NCBI GenBank assembly: GCA_029939545.1
Contig: JAOZSS010000079.1
Span: 1 to 9,951 of the forward strand
Reading direction: 5' to 3'
Length of the DNA stretch: 9,951 nt
DNA from: Kiritimatiellia bacterium
Lineage (GTDB): Bacteria; Verrucomicrobiota; Kiritimatiellia; UBA8416; JABMPJ01
Positions within the stretch are counted from its first letter, which is position 1. Each line of letters opens with the position of its first letter. This document shows positions 1 to 7,559 of this stretch, in pieces. The notes below the pieces were generated by a model. It was not told where the DNA came from, searched no databases, and saw only the letters and a list, made by a program, of their open reading frames with translations. The position numbers and the translations under genes were made by a program.

Positions 1-411
1 GGAACCGATCATGGACACGGAAACCTGATGCTGGTCATGGGCGGCAACGTCAACAGGGATCTCTATGTCGATCATGACGGCAAGCGTGTCTACGTATGCT
101 GCAAGGGATGCGTGGAGACCGTTAAGAGAAATCCCGGCAAATGGATCAAGAAGCTGGAATCCGAAGGCGTCACCGTGGCCAAGGTTCAGACGACCTGCCC
201 CGTGATGGGCGGCAAGATTGACAAGAAGCAGTATGTGGACGTCAAAGGCAAGCGTCTTTATGTTTGCTGCCCCGGCTGCAGCGGCAAAATTAAGGCGGAT
301 CCGGCACCGTATATCAGGAAGCTTGAGCAGGCGGGTATTGTCCTCGATACGCCCACAAGAGCGATGGCGCATAAAGAAGGACACGACGGCCACAAGGGGC
401 ATAACCACTAG
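1..411 (+). CDS. Tandem YHS-like metal-binding protein, His-rich, 5' end outside window
   Basis: The reading frame is open from base 1, so the gene probably begins upstream; 136 codons are visible. An ATG at 28 is an in-frame alternative start, but no good ribosome binding site precedes it, and the His-rich stretch before it (GTDHGHGN) matches the style of the His-rich tail. Two copies of one module follow, visible residues 12-53 and 66-109. Each has VMGG, YVD, GKR, Y-V-C-C-x-G-C and a closing P-x(5)-KLE. The Cys clusters are C33/C34/C37 and C89/C90/C93. The second copy also has the leading Cys of CPVMGG (C66); the first has Leu-Val where Cys-Pro is expected. The tail is HKEGHDGHKGHNH. The modules resemble the YHS/TRASH type of small metal-binding domain, so I infer a periplasmic Cu/Ag-binding or delivery protein. 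The signal peptide, if any, lies outside the window. The next gene carries a third copy of the module. Confidence 0.85.
   Translation, partial: GTDHGHGNLMLVMGGNVNRDLYVDHDGKRVYVCCKGCVETVKRNPGKWIKKLESEGVTVAKVQTTCPVMGGKIDKKQYVDVKGKRLYVCCPGCSGKIKADPAPYIRKLEQAGIVLDTPTRAMAHKEGHDGHKGHNH
34..327 (+). repeat. Tandem duplication of the CC-x2-C YHS-like module inside the first gene
   Basis: Two copies, roughly 34-159 and 196-327, encode the same order of motifs: VMGG, YVD, GKR-x-Y-V-C-C-x-G-C, K-x2-P and KLE. They are separated by a 12-residue linker. Similarity is clear in the protein and only moderate in the DNA, so this is an old duplication of a domain and not a recent DNA repeat. Confidence 0.6.
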
Positions 412-475
412 AGGTGACGGGTAGCGGGTGCCGGGCTCACTGCCTGCGCCTGCTGCCCAACACTCCCCGCACAAA

Positions 476-480
476 GAGGG
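476..480 (+). promoter_or_regulatory. Ribosome binding site for the YHS-DUF2231 gene
   Basis: GAGGG lies 8 bases before the ATG at 489. A second purine run, AAGGA at 482-486, is too close to 489 but 5 bases before the ATG at 492. These sites favour 489 or 492 over the longer frame opening at 414. Confidence 0.5.
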
Positions 481-488
481 CAAGGAAC

Positions 489-1250
489 ATGATGAAACCT
501 ATAGCACAGATTCTCGCCGTGGCCGTGATAGCACTTGGCGCCCTTATTTCTTTTGCCACCGCAGATGAGGGCACCCATGCGACAGTGCAGAAGCTTTGTC
601 CGGTTATGGAAGGCAATTCCATTGACGAAGACATCTACGTTGACTATCAGGGCGAACGCGTCTATTTCTGCTGTAACTTTTGTAAAGGAGCTTTTCAGAA
701 GGAGCCCGAGAAGTATCTGCCCAAACTGCCGCAATTCGCTGGCGGGTTAGAAACAGGCGGCGAGGATGCGGCGCATGACCATGCCGTGGACCATGAGACC
801 CCGGGGAACCGATCCCGCCTGCTCGCATTCATCGGAAATTTTCATCCCATCGCCGTTCATATTCCCATCGCGCTTGTCCTGGTGGCCGCATTTGCCGAAG
901 TTCTCGCCATGATCACCAAGAAGGGATTTTTTGAGCATGTAGCGCGCTTCAACATTAACGTCGCCGTGCTGGGCGCGGTGGCCAGCGTGGGCCTCGGATT
1001 GCTTGCCGGCATGTCTGCCAACTACACTGGAGATTTCGAACGTCCTTTTTGGCTTCACAAGTGGCTTGGCATTGCGACGGGAATTGCGATCGCGGTTGCG
1101 GCTACCCTGTCGGAACTGGCAACCCGTCGCCGCACCTCCGCGTATAGGTGGAGTTTCCGAGCCATTCTCTTGCTTTGCGTTGTGCTCGTCGGCATCACGG
1201 GCTATTTCGGAGGCCAACTCGTGTATGGATTGAATCATTACGCATGGTAG
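489..1250 (+). CDS. Secreted YHS-like domain fused to DUF2231 four-helix membrane domain
   Basis: 253 residues. The start at 489 (or 492) gives a classical signal peptide: Lys, a hydrophobic run at residues 5-22, and an A-T-A cleavage site before D26. An upstream in-frame ATG at 414 would add an uncharacteristic Arg/Cys-rich leader and is rejected. Residues 36-80 form a YHS-like module (C37-P-V-M, Y50-V-D, G55-x-R, C61-C62-x2-C65, P73-x2-YL) of the same type as the two in the preceding gene. A short His/Asp linker follows (H96, H98, H102). From about 111 to the end is a membrane domain with four hydrophobic segments near 118-142, 155-175, 192-212 and 225-247. It begins F-H-P-I-A-V-H-I-P-I-A-L, the hallmark of DUF2231 (PF09990). 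The two His residues (H119, H124) could bind metal or haem; that is inference. The layout places a metal-binding head in the periplasm anchored by the membrane domain. It sits 19 bases upstream of the adaptor, in the same operon. Confidence 0.85.
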   Translation: MMKPIAQILAVAVIALGALISFATADEGTHATVQKLCPVMEGNSIDEDIYVDYQGERVYFCCNFCKGAFQKEPEKYLPKLPQFAGGLETGGEDAAHDHAVDHETPGNRSRLLAFIGNFHPIAVHIPIALVLVAAFAEVLAMITKKGFFEHVARFNINVAVLGAVASVGLGLLAGMSANYTGDFERPFWLHKWLGIATGIAIAVAATLSELATRRRTSAYRWSFRAILLLCVVLVGITGYFGGQLVYGLNHYAW

Positions 1251-1256
1251 AAAAAC

Positions 1257-1261
1257 AGGAG
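1257..1261 (+). promoter_or_regulatory. Ribosome binding site for the CusB-like adaptor (GTG start)
   Basis: AGGAG ends 8 bases before the GTG at 1270. It supports GTG initiation immediately after the TAG stop of the previous gene and gives an N-terminus that leads directly into a signal-anchor. Confidence 0.65.
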
Positions 1262-1269
1262 AGAGTAGA

Positions 1270-3594
1270 GTGAAAAGACCCAAGGTTTCTATCAAAGTCA
1301 TAGGTGCGGGATTATTGATTCTGCTCATTGCATTTGCTCTGGGCCGCATGACGGGCGCGCGGCGAGATGCATTAAAACACGCTAAGCACGCTTCAACGAG
1401 CGCCAAGCTTGTAAAGGCACAGACGTGGACCTGTTCCATGCATCCGCAAATCAAACTTCCAAAGGCTGGCAAGTGTCCGCTTTGCGGCATGAACCTTATT
1501 CCTCTGGAGTCCAGCAGTGATGACGAAGGCGGTCTGCGTGAGCTGTCGGTCAGCGAGAACTCGGCCAAGTTGATGGAGATCGAGACCGTTCCGGTCGAGC
1601 GCCGTTTCGTGACGGCTGACGTACGCATGGTCGGCAAGATCGACTATGACGAAACACGTGTATCTTACATCACCGCCTGGGTACCGGGCCGATTGGATCG
1701 CCTCTTCGTCGACTACACGGGTGTGCCGATCAAAAAGGGCGACCACCTGGTCTCCCTCTACAGCCCGGAACTGCTCAGTGCACAAGAGGAACTCCTGCAA
1801 GCCATAAAGGCGGTTAAGGAGCTTGAGAGGAGTGACGTGTCGATTGTCCGCGATACGACGGAAGCCACAGTGACCGCAGTTCGGGAGAAGCTGCGATTGT
1901 GGGGGTTGACACCGGAGCAGATCAAAGAGATTGAACAACGGGGGAAGGCTAATGATCACGTAACCATCTACGCTCCAGCCGGTGGCATTGTCATTCACAA
2001 AAACGCGCAGGAAGGCATGTATGTCAAGACCGGTACGCGAATCTACACGATTGCTGACCTTTCGCAGGTGTGGGTAAACCTTGACGCTTATGAATCCGAT
2101 CTCGCATGGCTGCGCTACGGTCAGCAGGTACAGTTCACAACGGAGTCCTACCCCGGCGAGGTATTCAGCGGGTCGATTTCTTTCATCCAGCCTGTACTTG
2201 ATGAGGCAACCCGAACGATTAAGGTCAGGGTGAACGTGTCTAACGAAGATGGGCGACTCAAACCCGGCATGTTTATACGGGCGGTCGCGGAGGCCCAAGT
2301 CGCCACGGGCGGCCGCGTCATGGACACCGCGTTGGCGGGAAAATGGATCAGTCCGATGCACCCGGAAATCGTCAAAGATACAGCCGGATCCTGCGACGTG
2401 TGCGGCATGCCGCTGGTACGGGCCGAAAGTCTGGGATACGTGGGTTCGGAGCCTACCGACGAAGACCAGCCACTGGTGATCCCAGCTTCCGCCGCCCTGC
2501 TCACCGGAAAGCGTGCCATCGTCTATGTGAGAGTCCCTGACAGAAAGAAGCCCACTTTTGAGGGCCGTGAAATCGTGCTGGGGCCGCGAGCTGGAGATTA
2601 CTACGTGGTGAAGCACGGACTTGTGGCCGGTGAACGGGTGGTGACCCGGGGCGCCTTCAAGCTCGATGCCGAACTACAGATTCAGGCCAAGCCGAGCATG
2701 ATGACACCGGACGGCGGCGGTGGCGGCGGCATGGCAGGCATGGATCATGGCGGCGAGAAGGCGGCACCCGAGGAAATGGAGGCCATGACCGCCTCGCAAC
2801 TGGAACTCTCCGCGATTGCCCTGGATCAATTGCTGAGCGTGGCCGAGGCGGCCGACAAGGCCACCACAGCCGCCTTGAGCGGCGATCTGACCACCGTTCG
2901 ACCAGCTTTCGCCACTCTGGCGATGGCGCTGAAGTCCGTTAACGCTGATCAACTGAGTGGGAAAGCCGCTCTGATTTGGAAGGAACAGGCAATGTTACTC
3001 GGCAATGACGCATTCGAGGGCAACGAGTTGAAGTCTCCGACGGAGGCCAAACATCTGGCCAAGTCGGTAGGTGAGCATGTAATAAATTTGCGGAAGAAAA
3101 TGGGGCTCAAGTCCGATGCCCCAGTAATGACCATGGCCCCTGCGCTGGATCCCGAATTCAAGAAACAAGTCGGTGATGTGGTAAAGGAATACCTGTCCAT
3201 ACAGGCGGCATTTGCGCAGGACAACGGCCCGGAAGCCACGGCAACGGCCCAAAAAGCGCTGGCGGTTCTGGCAAAGGTGGATATGAACCTTGTTACAGGC
3301 AAGGCGCACATCGACTGGATGGGACATGCCAGGGAATTGAAATCACTTCTGAGCGCCGTTGCGGATGCGAATGGAATCGAACCGGCAAGGGCACAGTTTG
3401 CCCTGCTTTCCGAACAGATCATTGCAACGCTTTCCCGTTTCGGTGTGTCAGGGGAGAAGCTCTACAAAGCGTGGTGCCCCATGGCATTTGATAACCGTGG
3501 GGCGTCGTGGATCCAGGACGGCGAAAAGATCGATAATCCGTACTTTGGCGAGACGATGCTTCGCTGCGGCGCAATCAAGGAGGTCTTGAAATGA
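1270..3594 (+). CDS. cusB: CusB-type RND periplasmic adaptor with two HMBD modules and duplicated DUF3347 region
   Basis: 774 residues, against about 400 for E. coli CusB. The start is GTG. Residues 9-26 are an N-terminal signal/anchor. Residues 53-79 are a heavy-metal-binding domain (C55-S-M-H-P, C69-P-L-C72-G-M). Residues 117-345 carry the membrane-fusion core: the lipoyl half GRLDRLFVDYTG, a helical hairpin at about 165-225, the second lipoyl half AGGIVIHKN, and the beta-barrel with V-W-V-N-L and a D-E-A-T-R-T-I-K-V-R strand. A second HMBD is inserted at 358-384 (S361-P-M-H-P, C375-x2-C378-G-M) with Ser in place of the first Cys. The membrane-proximal domain follows at 402-472. A Gly-rich linker with Met/His (about 482-495) leads to two DUF3347-like helical modules, near 508-612 and 625-774. 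Only the second ends in the C736-P-M, N-P-Y-F-G, M-L-x-C766-G motif of DUF3347 (PF11827). The protein would bridge the permease and the outer-membrane channel and bind Cu/Ag. Its stop overlaps the permease start. Confidence 0.93.
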   Translation: MKRPKVSIKVIGAGLLILLIAFALGRMTGARRDALKHAKHASTSAKLVKAQTWTCSMHPQIKLPKAGKCPLCGMNLIPLESSSDDEGGLRELSVSENSAKLMEIETVPVERRFVTADVRMVGKIDYDETRVSYITAWVPGRLDRLFVDYTGVPIKKGDHLVSLYSPELLSAQEELLQAIKAVKELERSDVSIVRDTTEATVTAVREKLRLWGLTPEQIKEIEQRGKANDHVTIYAPAGGIVIHKNAQEGMYVKTGTRIYTIADLSQVWVNLDAYESDLAWLRYGQQVQFTTESYPGEVFSGSISFIQPVLDEATRTIKVRVNVSNEDGRLKPGMFIRAVAEAQVATGGRVMDTALAGKWISPMHPEIVKDTAGSCDVCGMPLVRAESLGYVGSEPTDEDQPLVIPASAALLTGKRAIVYVRVPDRKKPTFEGREIVLGPRAGDYYVVKHGLVAGERVVTRGAFKLDAELQIQAKPSMMTPDGGGGGGMAGMDHGGEKAAPEEMEAMTASQLELSAIALDQLLSVAEAADKATTAALSGDLTTVRPAFATLAMALKSVNADQLSGKAALIWKEQAMLLGNDAFEGNELKSPTEAKHLAKSVGEHVINLRKKMGLKSDAPVMTMAPALDPEFKKQVGDVVKEYLSIQAAFAQDNGPEATATAQKALAVLAKVDMNLVTGKAHIDWMGHARELKSLLSAVADANGIEPARAQFALLSEQIIATLSRFGVSGEKLYKAWCPMAFDNRGASWIQDGEKIDNPYFGETMLRCGAIKEVLK
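3577..3583 (+). promoter_or_regulatory. Strong Shine-Dalgarno for the RND permease
   Basis: AAGGAGG lies inside the end of the adaptor gene, 7 bases before the ATG at 3591. The ATG overlaps the adaptor stop as ATGA (3591-3594), the usual arrangement for coupled translation of stoichiometric partners. Confidence 0.75.
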
Positions 3595-6500
3595 GCAAGC
3601 CGGGTGACACGTTCGAGTCTCTGAACACAGAGACACCGGAACAGCGCTCGCTTATCGGCAAGCTGATACGGTTCTCTTTGGAAAACAAGCTCATTGTCGG
3701 GATGTTCATGTTTGCCATCGTTCTGGCGGGCATTCTGGTGGCACCGTTCGAGTGGAACGTCGGCGGGCTGCAACGCTCGCCGGTTCCGGTGGATGCCATT
3801 CCCGATATCGGCGAGAATCAGCAAATCGTCTTCACACAATGGATGGGTCGGTCGCCCCAGGACGTGGAAGACCAGATCAGCTATCCCTTGACTGTATCAC
3901 TGCTTGGCATCCCCGGGATTAAGACGATTCGAAGTTATTCGATGTTCGGGTTCTCGACCATTTACATCATTTTCAAGGAGAACGTGGAGTTCTACTGGTC
4001 CCGAACACGCGTGCTGGAGAAACTCAACAGCCTTCCTGCCGGTACGCTCCCGCCAATGGTGCAGCCCACCCTGGGGCCCGATGCCACGGCCTTGGGACAG
4101 GTCTTTTGGTACACGCTTGAAGGGCGCGACCCGGATGGTGATTCGACCGGCGGTTGGGGGCCGGAAGAATTGCGCACGGTTCAAGACTGGTATGCCCGTT
4201 ACTGGCTGCTCTCAGCCGATGGCGTGGCCGAAGTCGGTTCCATCGGCGGATACGTGAAGGAGTATCAGGTCGACGTCGATCCGGACGCCATGCGGGCTTA
4301 CGGCGTGACGCTCGATCAGGTCTTCATGGCGGTCAAAGGCGCCAACAGTGATGTCGGTGCCAAGACACTCGAAATCAACCGGACGGAGTACTTTGTCCGG
4401 GGTATTGGGTTCATCGAAAATCTGGAGGACATCCGAAGCAGTGTCGTCAGAGTTGGTGCTGACGATGTGCCGGTGCTTGTGGAGCATGTGGCGAACGTCA
4501 GTCTTGGGCCCGCGACGCGACGTGGTGCACTCGACAAAGGGGGGGCGTCTGTCGTGGGAGGTGTGGTGGTGGCTCGCTATGGCGACAACCCGCTGGCGGT
4601 TATCAAGAGCGTGAAGAAGAAAATTGACGAGACGCATGAAGCCCTCCCCGCCAAGGTGCTGATCGACGCCGAACTGGCTTCACGTGAGAGGGTTGAGGCG
4701 TACGCGAAGGCAAAGGGATTCGACGCATATAAAGATCCGGGGCTCAACCAGAAACCGTGGCTGGCGCATTTGCGCTCGACCCCTCACGACGAGTGGCCTG
4801 CCTGGGCAACGATCAGTAAGGTGACCGTCGTGCCTTTTTACGACCGGACGGGACTGATTTACGAGACGCTGGGTACACTCAACGAGGCGATTGCGCAGCA
4901 GATCCTGGTGACGATTATTGTGGTGCTGGTTATGGTGCTGCACCTTCGCAGCAGCATTCTTATCAGCGGGATGCTTCCGCTGACCGTTCTCTTGTGCTTC
5001 ATCGGCATGAAGATCTTTGGCGTGCAGGCGAATATCGTGGCGCTGTCCGGGATCGTGATCGCGATCGGGACCATCGTGGATATGGGGATTGTAATCTGCG
5101 AGAATATCTTGCGCCATCTGAATCTGGCCCGACCTGAGGAATCCAGACTCGAGGTCATCCATCGGGCAGCCAGCGAGGTGGGGAGCGCCGTGCTCACGGC
5201 CGTACTGACCACCATCGTAAGCTTCCTCCCTGTTTTCACGATGATTGGGGCGGAAGGGAAGCTCTTCAAACCTCTGGCATACACGAAGACGTTTGCACTG
5301 GTTGCCTCCATCGTCATCGCCCTTACCGTGCTCCCCCCCGCTGCGCATGTGCTGTTCTGCGGACGTATCTCGTGGAAACGGCTTCGAACGGCCCTTTACA
5401 TCGCCTTGATTATCGCAGGCGCGGTTCTCGGTGTTACGGTCGCCTGGTGGGCGGGTCTCATACTGGTCGTGTTCGGGGTCTACCATGTGGTTGAGGGGCG
5501 CCTCTCCGAACGTTTCAGTAAATTCGGGCCGCTGGCGGCAAGCATCCTGGTTATTGTCGCGGTGGGTGTTCTGCTCACGAGCTATTGGGAGCCGCTGGGT
5601 CCCGAGCGCGGTCTGCTTCGCAACCTTATTTTCGTGGCCGTAATGTTAGGCGGACTACTCGCGTTCTTCACGCTGTTCCAGCGCCTGTACCCGAAGCTGT
5701 TGAACTGGTGTCTTGAGCACAAAAAGACGTTTCTCTCCTTGCCGCTCGTGCTGATGGTCTTGGCTGGTACGGCTTGGGTCGGTTTCCCAAAGGTATTCGG
5801 CTGGCTGCCCGCCCCAGTGCTGAGGTCCGCCCCCGCGCAGTACCTTGGACACCAGTTTCCCGGGTTTGGCAAAGAGTTTATGCCGCCCCTGGATGAAGGG
5901 TCGTACCTGTGGATGCCCACAACGATGACGCACGCTTCGATAGGCGAAGCCCTCGATATTCTTGCGAAACAGGACGTGGCGTTCCAGTCCATTCCAGAAA
6001 TAGAGTCGGCTGTGGGCAAACTCGGCAGGGCAGAGACACCGCTGGACCCGGCACCCATTTCGATGATCGAAACAGTGATCAACTACAAGCCGGAGTACAG
6101 AATCGACACGAACGGTCGCCGTATCCGCTTCAAGTATGATCGGAAAGCGGGGGTATTCGAGCGCGATGCGCATGGGGAACTCGTCCCCGATGTGAACGGC
6201 CGCCCGTTCAGGCAGTGGCGCGATCATATCAAGACACCCAATGACATATGGGACGAGATCGTGAAGGCAGGGAAGCTGCCGGGCACGACATCGGCGCCTA
6301 AACTGCAACCTATCGCTGCCCGAATCGTGATGCTGCAGAGCGGAATGCGGGCACCGATGGGGGTCAAAGTGAAGGGGCCGGACCTGGATACGATCGAGAA
6401 GGTGGGGCTTCAGATTGAACGCTTCTTGAAAGAGGTCCCCTCGGTGGAGCCGGCTGCAGTTGTGGCCGACCGTATCGTGGGCAAGCCGTATCTCGAGATC

Positions 6501-7559
6501 GTGCCGGACCGCCGGGCGATTGCCCGCTACGGCGTACCGATCCGTACGTTCCAGGACGTCATCGAGATCGCCATCGGTGGGCGGAAGATCACGACGACAG
6601 TCGAGGGGCGTGAGCGGTTCCCTGTCCGAGTGCGCTATCAGCGGGAGCTCCGCGACAGTGTCGAGGCGCTTAGAAAGATCCTGGTGCCGGGGAAAGGCGG
6701 GCAGCAGATCCCGATCATGGAGCTTGCCGAGATCCGCTACATCCGGGGACCGCAGGTGATTAAGAGTGAAGACACGTTCCTTGTAGGGTATGTGGTCTTC
6801 GACAAGAAGGACGGGTACGCCGAGGTGGATGTCGTCGAGCAATGCCAGGCCTACCTGCAATCCAAAATCGACAGCGGCGAGTTCTCGCTCCCGCGCGGTG
6901 TAAGCTACAAGTTCGCCGGAAGCTACGAGAATCAGTTGCGGGCCGCGAAAACGCTTGCTCTGGTCTTGCCTCTCGCGCTTTTCGTGATCTTCATGTTGAT
7001 CTATCTCCAGTTCCGGTCCGTATCGACGACGTTTCTGATCTTCACCGGCGTTTTTGTCGCCTGGTGCGGGGGGTTCATTCTGATCTGGCTCTACGGGCAG
7101 CCCTGGTTTATGGATTTCAGCGTCTTCGGCGTTGAAATGCGGACGCTCTTTCAGATCCACACGATCAATATGAGTGTGGCCGTGTGGGTGGGTTTCCTGG
7201 CGCTGTTCGGCATCGCTACGGACGACGGCGTGGTGATGGGCACCTACCTTACTCAGTTGTTCAGAGAGCATGCCCCGCAGACGCGTGAGGCCGTACGCCA
7301 GACCGTACTGGCGGCGGGCGAACGGCGCGTGCGCCCCTGTCTCATGACCACGGCAACCACGATTCTCGCACTCCTGCCGGTATTGACGTCTGTCGGGCGA
7401 GGCAGCGATGTCATGGTTCCCATGGCCATTCCCTCGTTCGGAGGTATGCTGGTTGAGGTGGTTACCATGCTGGTTGTGCCCGTGCTGTTTTGCTGGATTG
7501 CGGAGGTCAAGTTGAAGCCGAAGCAGAACGGAAAGAAGGACAAGGAGGCAAGAATATGA
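3591..7559 (+). CDS. cusA: CusA-type heavy-metal efflux RND permease, enlarged
   Basis: 1322 residues; E. coli CusA has about 1047. This is the inner-membrane, proton-driven metal pump. Family motifs: P-V-D-A-I-P-D-I near 65-73, W-M-G-R-S-P-Q-D-V-E-D-Q-I near 84-96, G-I-V-I-A-I-G-T-I-V-D497 in TM4, RVRP-x-L-M-T-T-A-T near 1246-1256, and GRGSDVM near 1269-1275. Aligned by memory to E. coli CusA, the three cleft Met ligands M573, M623 and M672 fall on M775 (YLWMP), M825 (PISMIET) and M914 (RIVML). This supports Cu(I)/Ag(I) as substrate. D405 matches D497, but E939 and K984 fall on D1211 and C1250. Insertions: about 55 residues at 355-411; about 100 residues with four extra hydrophobic helices at 598-697; about 40 residues at 836-875; and a longer loop at 1168-1196. 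The C-terminus is a Lys-rich tail. The gene overlaps both neighbours by four bases. A Zn/Co/Cd-type (CzcA) pump is the alternative, less likely because of the Met triad. Confidence 0.95.
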   Translation: MSKPGDTFESLNTETPEQRSLIGKLIRFSLENKLIVGMFMFAIVLAGILVAPFEWNVGGLQRSPVPVDAIPDIGENQQIVFTQWMGRSPQDVEDQISYPLTVSLLGIPGIKTIRSYSMFGFSTIYIIFKENVEFYWSRTRVLEKLNSLPAGTLPPMVQPTLGPDATALGQVFWYTLEGRDPDGDSTGGWGPEELRTVQDWYARYWLLSADGVAEVGSIGGYVKEYQVDVDPDAMRAYGVTLDQVFMAVKGANSDVGAKTLEINRTEYFVRGIGFIENLEDIRSSVVRVGADDVPVLVEHVANVSLGPATRRGALDKGGASVVGGVVVARYGDNPLAVIKSVKKKIDETHEALPAKVLIDAELASRERVEAYAKAKGFDAYKDPGLNQKPWLAHLRSTPHDEWPAWATISKVTVVPFYDRTGLIYETLGTLNEAIAQQILVTIIVVLVMVLHLRSSILISGMLPLTVLLCFIGMKIFGVQANIVALSGIVIAIGTIVDMGIVICENILRHLNLARPEESRLEVIHRAASEVGSAVLTAVLTTIVSFLPVFTMIGAEGKLFKPLAYTKTFALVASIVIALTVLPPAAHVLFCGRISWKRLRTALYIALIIAGAVLGVTVAWWAGLILVVFGVYHVVEGRLSERFSKFGPLAASILVIVAVGVLLTSYWEPLGPERGLLRNLIFVAVMLGGLLAFFTLFQRLYPKLLNWCLEHKKTFLSLPLVLMVLAGTAWVGFPKVFGWLPAPVLRSAPAQYLGHQFPGFGKEFMPPLDEGSYLWMPTTMTHASIGEALDILAKQDVAFQSIPEIESAVGKLGRAETPLDPAPISMIETVINYKPEYRIDTNGRRIRFKYDRKAGVFERDAHGELVPDVNGRPFRQWRDHIKTPNDIWDEIVKAGKLPGTTSAPKLQPIAARIVMLQSGMRAPMGVKVKGPDLDTIEKVGLQIERFLKEVPSVEPAAVVADRIVGKPYLEIVPDRRAIARYGVPIRTFQDVIEIAIGGRKITTTVEGRERFPVRVRYQRELRDSVEALRKILVPGKGGQQIPIMELAEIRYIRGPQVIKSEDTFLVGYVVFDKKDGYAEVDVVEQCQAYLQSKIDSGEFSLPRGVSYKFAGSYENQLRAAKTLALVLPLALFVIFMLIYLQFRSVSTTFLIFTGVFVAWCGGFILIWLYGQPWFMDFSVFGVEMRTLFQIHTINMSVAVWVGFLALFGIATDDGVVMGTYLTQLFREHAPQTREAVRQTVLAAGERRVRPCLMTTATTILALLPVLTSVGRGSDVMVPMAIPSFGGMLVEVVTMLVVPVLFCWIAEVKLKPKQNGKKDKEARI
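7542..7548 (+). promoter_or_regulatory. Strong Shine-Dalgarno for the DUF302 gene
   Basis: AAGGAGG sits 7 bases before the ATG at 7556, inside the last codons of the permease. The ATG overlaps the permease TGA as ATGA (7556-7559). This fixes the start at 7556 and not at the earlier in-frame ATG at 7490. Confidence 0.75.

Noticed and set aside
424..470. GCGGG ... CCCGC inverted pair in the gap after the first gene
   Set aside because: A five-base stem with a loop of almost 40 bases and no T-run is not a credible terminator or regulatory hairpin.
414..488. N-terminal extension of the YHS-DUF2231 gene from the ATG at 414
   Set aside because: It would bury the signal peptide behind 25 Arg/Cys-rich residues and has no ribosome binding site of its own. 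The start at 489 has both.
747..1637. 296-codon minus-strand frame crossing the DUF2231 gene and the adaptor start
   Set aside because: It spans two supported genes and the ribosome binding site between them, with low-complexity composition and no recognisable domain.
1393..2616. 407-codon open frame on the minus strand inside the adaptor gene
   Set aside because: It is opposite a well-supported adaptor, and its translation shows no motif, signal or plausible ribosome binding site.
4680..5486. 268-codon minus-strand frame
   Set aside because: The Asp/His/Arg/Gln-rich product is a shadow of the permease transmembrane region.
5655..7271. 538-codon open frame on the minus strand inside the permease gene
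   Set aside because: It lies wholly opposite a certain CusA-type gene. Its product is rich in Arg, His, Asp and Pro without domains, as expected of an antisense frame of a GC-biased gene.
7490..7555. Earlier in-frame ATG for the DUF302 gene
   Set aside because: AAGGAGG at 7542-7548 points to the ATG at 7556, and the extension is an out-of-frame reading of the permease tail.
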